Source of the DNA: Charina bottae
Lineage: Eukaryota > Chordata > Lepidosauria > Squamata > Charinaidae
DNA: 64,000 nt
NCBI GenBank assembly: GCA_023362775.1
Contig: JALMGJ010000015.1
Span: 5,291,001-5,355,000 of the forward strand
Direction: 5' to 3'
Shown: piece after piece, positions 56,023 to 64,000 of the stretch
Layout of the letters: every line of letters begins with the position of its first letter
How positions within the stretch are numbered: position 1 is the stretch's first letter
Notes under the pieces: model-generated
What the model was told of the DNA's origin: nothing
The model's database searches: none
What the model saw: the letters and a program-made list of their open reading frames with translations, nothing else
Program-made: the position numbers and the translations under genes

Positions 56023-56764
56023 ATTCACGCAGTAGCTAAGAACAGATTCGAAAGTTTTCACCATAAATATGGATGAGATTTCATTAGGGCTTCCTTCTAA
56101 GATCAAAACTCACTTAGGTTGTAATGCACCAGCCTTTAGGTGCATTAGAGAACATGGCTTTGGGAAATGAGCACTTTCCACTGAGTGCATTTTTGACCTT
56201 TTTTAAAGGGGGCATCTAGAAGTGGATAATGTTTGCACAATGGTGCCTTCCAGATATTGATTCAGCTCCCATCTTTCTTTCTATCAATATGCACACGCCG
56301 CCAATGGTTAAAACAAGGGGAGGTTTTGGTTAAGGAAGACTGCAATATGAAATGCATATAAAATGTACAACTCACAGTTTATACCACAGAAAACAAATTA
56401 GTGCAACCATTACCAAAGGCAATGGTACAAATTTCTTTTTTTCCACCATCTCTTTTGGCTTAATTCATGCGTGCCTTATTAATCATAGGCTGGAACAATC
56501 AGATCAAATTAGTATTTCAAAACCAGAAACCAGTTTCAGTGATCTCTCTGTAGACTTCTGAAAGGGGACCAGACTCTGTCTCACATCCCTCAAAACAGAT
56601 GTTCTTATCCATAAGGACTAGGAACTTGTTTCGCTTATTTAGTTTTAAAAGGAAAAATGTGCCTCTCAGGATGAAATCTTTCCTTTTTTATATGTCCTAA
56701 CAACATTCACACAACTGTGAATGTCATTCCCATTCAGTGCCTCAATTGTTTGGTTTTGCAAATT
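56023..56764. other. Intronic sequence, nothing recognised
   Basis: No supported feature. Confidence 0.4.
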
Positions 56765-57050
56765 AGTCCCCAGTGGATATGTCTATGAAGGTTCTCAGTC
56801 ATCCAGGTGGAATTGTCTGTAGCTTGAATCATGTCAACGGGATTTCTATTTTCTCAGTGGAAACGTTTCGCTCCTTATCCAAGGAGCTTCTTCAGTCTGA
56901 GCAAAGTTAGTAAGGGAATCCTAAATATTTAAATAAATACTTACTAACTTTGCTCAGACTGAAGAAGCTCCTTGGATAAGGAGCGAAACGTTTCCACTGA
57001 GAAAATAGAAATCCAGTTGACATGATTCAAGCTACAGTCCCCAGTGGATA
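56765..57050. mobile_element. Fold-back Penelope-like insertion, first lineage
   Basis: A perfect 15-bp agtccccagtggata (56765-56779, 57036-57050) flanks 56780-57035. The arms meet around ctaaatatttaaataaatac. The left side has a 38-nt tail (56780-56817) absent on the right, which ends at gattcaagctac. The right arm carries the hammerhead-like block ctgaagaagctccttggata. Confidence 0.94.
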
Positions 57051-57470
57051 GTATATAAATTCTAAACCAGGCGTTCTAGGCCTGCTATTTTCATTGGTCT
57101 CTCTGGGAAAATGAGCTCACATGAATGAAAAAGGCACTTTTGACATTTTTATCTGCTCTGCAGATAAAAGGCATAGAGACACTTCATTATCAGGACTGCA
57201 AATTCCCAGGAACCAAATAATGATGTCACCGCATTGTCCCAAGGAAGCAATATTTTCCCTTCGCAAAATTCCAAATGCAAATCATGATTGGGGTGGGAAG
57301 GCGTGTAGGCCACATGGATATCATGTTGCTCTGCAGAATAAGAGCAATGGGCAGTGGAGATCCCAAGGATCTCCAGAAAGCATAATTACTAATAATTAAT
57401 AGCATTTGTTAAGAAATCAATGCAACGTGACAGTTCTGCAAGTAGACCTATACATTATTAAACTGGGATA
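57051..57470. other. Intronic sequence, nothing recognised
   Basis: No supported feature. Confidence 0.4.
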
Positions 57471-57609
57471 ATCTACACCAGTGTTTCTCAAACTTGGCAA
57501 CTTGAAGATGTGGTGGACTTCAACTCCCAGAATTCCCTGGCTGGGGAATTCTGGGAGTTGAAGTTCACACATCTTCAAACTGCCAAGGTTGAGAAACACT
57601 GATCTAAAC
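57471..57609. mobile_element. hAT-like palindromic MITE with 8-bp TSD
   Basis: atctacac/atctaaac (57471-57478, 57602-57609) flank 57479-57601, a palindrome with ends cagtgtttctcaaacttggc and ccaaggttgagaaacactg. Confidence 0.92.
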
Positions 57610-58689
57610 ATTCAACAAAATAAAGAAGAGACTGCCTGACACCAGAAACGAGAGGGTTTGAGTTTTGGTTTTGGTTTAATGATATTTTTTTTAAGGGAGC
57701 AAGGGATTTGCTGATGCCTATTTCTCTATGCAATTTTTAAAAAAATCACAACCAAACTCACTGTACGAGATGCTGTCTTGAAACCAGACCTGAACTGGAC
57801 AGTTCTTCAAACAGAGAACTGTCTTTTTAAAAGAGGGATATTTATTTATTTGTGTGTTTATTTTACCTGGCTGAAATGCCCCTTCAGTCATCAACCAACT
57901 CTGGTGGTTTATAATCCCACCACACGCAAACAAGATTAAAACAGCCAAACAATAAATAATATTACATAATAAAATATTCTTATGCTGAGGAATCCTAAAC
58001 CCACATAATCATCTACTCTTACCCAGGAGGAATCTCTCTGAAACCATCGGCCTCTCAGTATTGGTAGAACCCAAAGGTCTCATGAACAGAGATTTAATTT
58101 CAAATATGAAATACTATCTTTTGGACAACAAGCCAAGACCAGTGAAATCCCAGATCCAGAATTTGTAGGTAGTTTGCATCTATACATGTAAATCCACAGG
58201 TTCTGCAAATGTATGTCCTCTTTTAACTTCCGTTTGGGAAACTGACCAAAAGCTAAACAGGATAAGGTACAGTATTTTTCCAGACACTGGATTATGGTCA
58301 TGATTCTTTGTCCCTGAATTTTAGGGATAGTCCGTCCCCAAAACAATTAGTACTACAGAAGTCATTGGGTTTACAGTTACCATCTTGAGACCGACTTTAA
58401 GCCACCAATCCCATGCCTAAAATCTGGCTTGTTTCTTCTCCACCTTTTGTACCCCATTATGGAGTAATTCTTCAGCTTGCCTGATGAAAAGTTCTGGGGA
58501 ACATTACAGCTTCCATAACCTTTTGTGTCATTTTGGTTGATCCTTATTTCCCACCAATGGATTCTTTTCTTTTCTTCTGGTGGACCAACATCACTGATAT
58601 TTTTTTTCCAAAATGTTCCTTGGTGGGTTTTTTGCTTTCGGGGGTTGGGGGTGTTGTTTTTGTTTTGGGAGGGTGATGCGTTTTTTGAC
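57610..58689. other. Intronic sequence, nothing recognised
   Basis: No firm feature; an open - strand frame at 58377-58829 overlaps the start of the L1 fragment on the opposite strand and is not called. Confidence 0.4.
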
Positions 58690-59720
58690 ATCTTGAATCG
58701 TGTTCTCTCAGTGAAGAAATCTGAACTTTTGAACAGTTTGGATGCCCTGGACATCTGCAAGGATGGTCCTCCATGGAAGAAGTTAAAATTGTCTTGGTTC
58801 GGAAGAATCTCAGCAGTAAAAATGAACATTCTGCCAAGGCTTAGCTTTCAGCTTCAAATGATTTCAATAAAAATTGAAGATAGAGTATTAAATGACTGGC
58901 AGAGATAAATAACTAATTTGATATGGTTTGACAAAAGACTGAGGATTAAACTGAAGATATTAAAAGATTTAAAGGCACGAGGCAATTTGGCAGCACCAAA
59001 GTTCACATCATCTTATCAGACCAGTTGCCTAACCTGGATAACAGGCTGGATCATATTTCCTTAATGCTGGGTTCCTTCTGTTAAAGGAAAAAGATTTCCA
59101 GATGGTTTACACAGATATCCTTGGCTTGACCCAAACAGAAATAGGCAATTCATAAGAGATCATCCAATAAGCAGTGTATTAAAAGTATGGGATAAACATA
59201 GAGGGGGAAAAATAACCCAGATTTATCACCTCTTGCTTTGTTATTTATTTTTATGAAGATGAGAATGCCAAGAAATTTGGTCAGTGAGAAATAATAAATT
59301 GTACAGATGGCAAGATTTAATTGTCAATAAGGCAAAGATGAAATCCTTTGAGACTCTCTATTCAGAATGGTCAGAACCCCTTGACCGGTCTCAATTTCTT
59401 CAAATAAGCAGTACTGTTCTAAAAATAGAAAAAGAAAAAAGAAGGCAGAACATTTAGAGATTTTAATTTGAAAACCTTAGAAAACAAACCTCGGAGCGCT
59501 TCCTCGGCCCTATTTATAAGTTGTTGGTTGAAATATGACTCAGAAGCCAAACCAGTTAAATGCTGTATGATTAAATGGATGCAGAATTTAGACAGAACAA
59601 TTGATATGCAACAATGGGAATTTCAATGGAAGAAAAAATATTAAATGTGCAGTGGATATCACACTTAGAGAAAACTGATATGGCTGACCAATGGTAGATC
59701 ACTCCAGTTGCTGATCCCAA
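58690..59720 (+). mobile_element. L1 ORF2 fragment, + strand, decayed
   Basis: The translation around 58770-58905 reads WKKLKLSWFGRISAVKMNIL, then PRLSFQLQMISIKI, a standard L1 ORF2 segment after the reverse transcriptase. It continues with LIWFDKRLRIKLKILKDLKA, then RGNLAAPKF, then TSCLTWITGW. Many stops and frameshifts follow to about 59700. Confidence 0.85.
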
Positions 59721-59930
59721 GCAACTCTTGGTTGACTGAGGAGCTGAAGGAAATTAAATGAATGAAAGGATGCCTGGAGCAATGTGGTGCAAAACCGAAA
59801 GTGGATACAACGCCCAAGCATTGACACAAGTTCACATTTGAGTCTAGGCAGTGGCAATAAGAGAACTGGAGTCAACTCTTATCTGAACTTCTTGCACCCA
59901 AGGATTCCCACCCGGACGTTTTGCATAGAG

Positions 59931-60260
59931 CAGGGGTCCACAACCTTTTTGGCACCAGGGACCGGTCATGGAAGACAATTTTTCCACAGACCGGGGGGGC
60001 GGGGTTTGCAGGCTGGAGCCAATTGCCTGCACCGGGGGGTGGGGTTTGCAGGTGGAAGCCAATCACGCGCACCGGGGGGCGGGGTTTGCAGGCGGGAGCC
60101 AATTGCCTGCACCGGGGGGTGGGGTTTGCAGGTGGAAGCCAATCACGCGCACCGGGGGGCGGGGTTTGCAGGTGGGAGCCAATTGCCTGCACCGGGGGGT
60201 GGGGTTTGCAGGTGGAAGCCAATCACGTGCACCGGATGGCGGGGTTTGCAGGCGGGAGCC
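59931..60260 (+). mobile_element. hAT-like 5' end with a 40-bp tandem array
   Basis: Begins caggggtccacaaccttttt and ggcaccagggaccggtcatg, a typical hAT-Charlie-type end, then turns into a tandem repeat at 60001-60260. There are 6.5 units of 40 bp, alternating in type (aattgcctgc and aatcacgcgc), so the repeat is really an 80-bp dimer. The right terminal repeat is absent. The array makes long open frames in several phases, none of them genes. Confidence 0.85.
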
Positions 60261-60261
60261 C

Positions 60262-60720
60262 CGCAGCCCACTTTGGTAACTCATGGCCTGATCACCACTT
60301 GCTTCAGCTACTACAAGGCACTCTATGTGGGGCTGCCTCTGAAGACGACTCAGAAGCTGCAGCTGGCGCAGAATGCAGTAGCCAGATTGTTAGTGGTCCA
60401 ACCCCACTAAATTAGATCAAAATCAATTTTGAGGTTGCCGCAGGCCCAGTTCAAAGGGCTGCTTATCACCTGCAAAACCCTATGCAGTAGAACACTGGGA
60501 TGTATCAGGAACCACCCCACCAAATGTGTCTTGGCCCATCTGCCCAAGTGCCTAGGGAGGGCCCCCTGAGGGGGCCCCCTTCCGGAGACCTACAGGGGAG
60601 TGGGTCAGGAGGCAGGCCTTCTCAACCGCAGCTCCTACGCTTTGAAACACGCTTCTCCTGGAGGCACATCCATCCCTTTTGCAAAGCTTTCATGATCCGG
60701 CTTGACGGGTTTTGTTTTGG
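60262..60720 (+). mobile_element. L2/CR1-group LINE 3' fragment
   Basis: tactacaaggcactctatgt then gctgcagctggcgcagaatg encode the YYKALYVGLPLKTTQKLQLA and QNAVARLL stretch of L2-type reverse transcriptases. The 3' region (ttctcaaccgcagctcctac, tggaggcacatccatccctt) follows. Same orientation as 21585-21900. Confidence 0.8.
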
Positions 60721-61634
60721 TTTTGTCTTGGGAGGGAGGATGCCCCCTTGTTTATTATTTCTTCATTTTATAAATGCATGCTTTGCCTTTCAACTTGAAG
60801 AGCAAGGGCTGTCTGGCAGTAGCACCATCCACTTTCTCTGGTCTTCCCTCCCCTCCCCAACCCTTGCCAACTTCACAGCTTTAAAAACCTCTCATCTGTA
60901 TGCAGTCCCAAACATCTTCAAGGGCCTCTTATTGTTGGCATTTCCAGCATTTAGAGACGCTGAAGCAGGTCCAGCTTTGCAAGGCAGCCATATCCTCTCT
61001 TCCTTTAGCCAGCCAGAATAACCAATGAAGCCATCTGGCCAGTCTTTCCTCTCTCTAGCAGAGAAGCCCATTCAAATCTTTTATTCTGCAGAAACCTGCT
61101 AATGAGCACAAGTCTCCTGTAAAAGGGGGGGGGTCATTTTTAGGGGGATGGTTGCCAGGGGTGCTTTGTCTTCCCAGCAAAGGAAGGTGGGAATTGCAAA
61201 AAGAAAAGGCAAAGAGGGAAAGGGAGAAAAAGGGAGAAAAAGGGAGAAACACTTCTGACATAATATGCAGCATGAAATTATGGGAGAGAGCAAAAATGAG
61301 TAAAGAGAAAAATGAAGAGAGGAAGACAAGGGTGGATGTGGCATAAGAGAAAGTCTGTTCCGCTAAAATCTGGGCACACTCCAATTTTTTCTTTCTTAGA
61401 AGTATTTCGACATTGCTGTTCGGCTTGCTCTTAAAATTAGATACATCGTTTAAAAGTGCAATATTTAAAAGCAAATCAGAGGCTGATGTCCCTGCATTGA
61501 TACTGCGTTTCTTGGAGGTATGGGTGTCTTGTGCACCCTCTGACTTAGCAGGTTCGTGCAGAGAAAGTATGGTAAGTGGGGCTTGTCACAGGCTGGTTCA
61601 GTTGCTCACCACCACCACTCATTTAAACCCAGAG
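60721..61634. other. Intronic sequence, purine-rich patch
   Basis: 61196-61250 is a purine-rich agggagaaaa stretch. Nothing else recognised. Confidence 0.4.
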
Positions 61635-63165
61635 GATGTCCTTCCCTCCCCTCCCCTCCCCTCCCCTTCTTCTCTCTCTTCTTTCCCTTCCCTTCTTCTC
61701 TCTCTTCTTTCCTTTCCTTTCCCTTCCCTTCCCTTCCCTTCCCTTCCCTTCTTCTCTCTCTTCTTTCTCTTCCCTTCCCTTCCATTCTTCTCTCTCTTCT
61801 CTCTCTTCTTTCCCTTCCCTTCCCTTCCCTTCCCTTCCCTTCCCTTCCCTTCTTCTCTCTCTTCCCTTCCCTTCCCTTCCCTTCCCTTCCCTTCCATTCT
61901 TCTCTCTCTTCTTTCCCTTCCCTTCCCTTCCCTTCCCTTCCATTCCATTCCATTCTTCTCTCTCTTCTTTCCCTTCCCTTCCCTTCCCTTCCCTTCCCCT
62001 CCCTTCCCTTCCCTTCCCTTCCCTTCCCTTCCCTTCCCTTCCCTTCCCTTCCCTTCCCATCTTCTATCTCTTCTTTCCCTTCCCTTCCCTTCCCTTCCCT
62101 TCCCATCTTCTCTCTCTTCTTTCCCTTCCCTTCCCTTCCCTTCCCTTCCCTTCCCATCTTCTCTCTCTTCCCTTCCCTTCCCTTCCATTCTTCTCTCTCT
62201 TCTTTCCCTTCCCTTCCCTTCCCTTCCCTTCCCTTCCCTTCCCTTCCCTTCCCTTCCCTTCCCTTCCCTTCCCTTCTTCTCTCTCTTCTTTCCCTTCCCT
62301 TCCCTTCCCTTCCCTTCCCATCTTCTCTCTCTTCCCTTCCCTTCCCTTCCCTTCCCTTCCCTTCCCTTCCCTTCCCTTCCCTTCCCTTCCCTTCCCTTCC
62401 ATTCTTCTCTCTCTTCTTTCCCTTCCCTTCCCTTCCCTTCCCTTCCATTCCATTCCATTCCATTCCATTCCATTCCATTCCATTCCATTCCATTCTTCTC
62501 TCTCTTCTTTCCCTTCCCTTCCCTTCCCTTCCCATCTTCTCTCTCTTCTTTCCCTTCCCTTCCCTTCCCTTCCCTTCCCATCTTCTCTCTCTTCTTTCCC
62601 TTCCCTTCCCTTCCCTTCCCTTCCCTTCCCATCTTCTCTCTCTTCCCTTCCCTTCCCTTCCCTTCCATTCCCTTCCCTTCCCTTCCCTTCCATTCTTCTC
62701 TCTCTTCTTTCCCTTCCCTTCCCTTCCCTTCCCATCTTCTCTCTCTTCCCTTCCCTTCCCTTCCCTTCCCTTCCCTTCCCTTCCCTTCCCTTCCATTCTT
62801 CTCTCTCTTCTTTCCCTTCCCTTCCCTTCCCTTCCCTTCCACTCCATTCCATTCCATTCCATTCTTCTCTCTCTTCTTTCCCTTCCCTTCCCTTCCCTTC
62901 CCTTCCCTTCCCTTCCCTTCCCTTCCCTTCCCTTCCCATCTTCTATCTCTTCTTTCCCTTCCCTTCCCTTCCCTTCCCTTCCCTTCCCTTCCCTTCCCTT
63001 CCCTTCCCTTCCCTTCCCTTCCCTTCCCTTCCCTTCCCATCTTCTCTCTCTTCTTTCCCTTCCCTTCCATTCATCTCTCTCTTCTTTCCCTTCCCTTCCC
63101 TTCCCTTCCCTTCCCTTCCCTTCCCACCTTCTCTCTCTTCTTTCCCTTCCCTTCCCTGCCCCATT
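61635..63165. repeat. 1.5-kb polypyrimidine satellite (TTCCC)n with punctuating motif
   Basis: Almost pure pyrimidine on the + strand. Runs of cttcc pentamers are separated, about 27 times by eye, by a conserved ttctctctcttctttccc or its short form. (CATTC)n blocks occur at 61938-61955, 62445-62495 and 62840-62865. A rare variant ttctatctc occurs only near 62063 and 62940, each after a long pentamer run, which suggests a higher-order duplication of about 880 bp. Because pentamers contain no stops in any phase, open frames of 480-600 codons arise on both strands. Confidence 0.97.
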
Positions 63166-63850
63166 TAGCAGTAGCTGAACTTTCCAGCATTTGCCAAGGG
63201 TTGCCAAATCATGGTACTCTAAATAGGGAGTGATGGAGGTTCTAGAGCGCTACAGCTAGATCTGCCTTCCCCAGGAAGGACGGTCATGGACATAACATCC
63301 CTCTGATCCTCCAAGAACAACGCTGGTTCAGGAAGGATCTCCAAGAGCTGACCTTGCTTGTTCAGAAGAAGTAGAGGAGACAATCCTTGTGGCCCAAATC
63401 TGGCTCACCTAAAGCAACCAAATTACTCTGATGATACAACATAATTTTATTAGCATGCAATCAATAAGCAGCATCCACTGGGCTCCCAGGAAACCTGAGC
63501 AGCTCTGATCAAAAGCAGAACCAGTGCTTAAATCTCTTTGGCCTCCTACAGTGCAAATGCAAGGTAAAGGAAGAAGCCAGACCCAGTGGCAATTACAGCA
63601 TGATGTTGGGATGTTTTCGATGAACCCATCCGGGTGACCTTATTATTCATCCCTTCCCACTAGGCAGCATGCTAGCTATACTATCTCTGAGATACGGTTG
63701 GTGAGTAGAAATAAGTTGGCTTACTGGGTCACAGGTTGCTGACTTCTCCCTGTTGCCACTCAGGGTCACTTCAGCTCCATGTGAATGTTTTCTTACAAGG
63801 ACATTTTAAGGAGCTCATGCCCTCGGCTCCGGGCATCTCATAGGTTTGGT
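63166..63850. other. Intronic sequence, nothing recognised
   Basis: No supported feature. Confidence 0.4.
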
Positions 63851-64000
63851 CAGGGCTTTCCAAACTTTTCAGTTGGTGACACACCAATGGCGGCAAGCGA
63901 AAGCCCGGAAGCGCCGTGGTGGCGGTGGACAAAAACCCGGAAGCGCAGCAGCGGTGGGCGAAAACCCGGATGCACCGCCACCGTGGGGCTTTTGGGTTTT
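63851..64000 (+). mobile_element. hAT-like GC-rich element, cut by window end
   Basis: Starts cagggctttccaaactttt and ggtgacacaccaatggcgg, then tandem-like cccggaagcgc/gcggtgg units. Related to the element ending at 20600. Confidence 0.8.

Noticed and set aside
59784..60415. 208-codon frame with a repeating G-V-C-R-W/R-E-P-I pattern
   Set aside because: Encoded by the 40-bp tandem array in a hAT-like element joined to an L2 fragment.
61413..63233. Open frames of 480-606 codons on both strands
   Set aside because: They are products of stop-free (TTCCC)n satellite sequence; all phases are open and the peptides are pure low-complexity.

Overview
The window is vertebrate nuclear DNA, almost certainly from a squamate reptile (snake or lizard). 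The evidence is the repeat set: a nearly intact BovB (RTE) LINE with several truncated relatives, tRNA-derived SINEs that share the BovB 3' end (Sauria-type), 5S rRNA-like SINEs, CR1/L2/L1 fragments, Penelope-like elements, hAT and Tigger-like DNA transposons, and many microsatellites. Nothing bacterial, plasmid-like or viral was seen.

Only one host coding segment is convincing: a 161-bp exon at 50532-50692 on the + strand with good splice signals. It encodes 53 complete codons of the helical domain of a G-protein alpha subunit of the Go class (GNAO1 or a close paralogue). Everything else fits large flanking introns of this gene. No second exon was recognised, although no similarity search could be run.

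Layout. 1-7.1 kb: SINEs, a CR1 tail and an 817-bp fold-back Penelope-like insertion. 7.15-10.45 kb: a broken RTE LINE on the - strand, split by a 167-bp fold-back Penelope insertion. 11.3-14 kb: a LINE with a 5' inversion, a truncated Penelope with its GIY-YIG-end fragment, and a Sauria SINE. 16.5-19.4 kb: a long inverted-repeat element with a Tigger-like element inside it, then CR1, 5S-like and hAT sequence. 20-29 kb: hAT and Tigger-like elements, an ordered hexanucleotide array and CA/GT runs. 29.3-40.9 kb: an RTE graveyard that includes a BovB composite (32.5-36.1 kb) in which two copies share one target-site duplication. 41-50 kb: Tigger-like, 5S-like and L2-type fragments. 50.5-50.7 kb: the exon. 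50.7-61 kb: hAT, SINE, Tigger-like and two more fold-back Penelope insertions, then L1 and L2 remnants. 61.6-63.2 kb: a 1.5-kb pure-pyrimidine satellite. The window ends inside another hAT element.

No previously unknown multigene system is apparent. The most interesting signal is a set of four independent fold-back Penelope-like insertions from two lineages. Each has a 12-15 bp target-site duplication and the same asymmetry: one arm carries an extra terminal tail of 34-38 nt. Both lineages carry hammerhead-ribozyme-like cores. Second is the tandem BovB inside a single target-site duplication, which is what template jumping would leave. All coordinates come from reading by eye; repeat boundaries without a stated duplication may be off by tens of bases.
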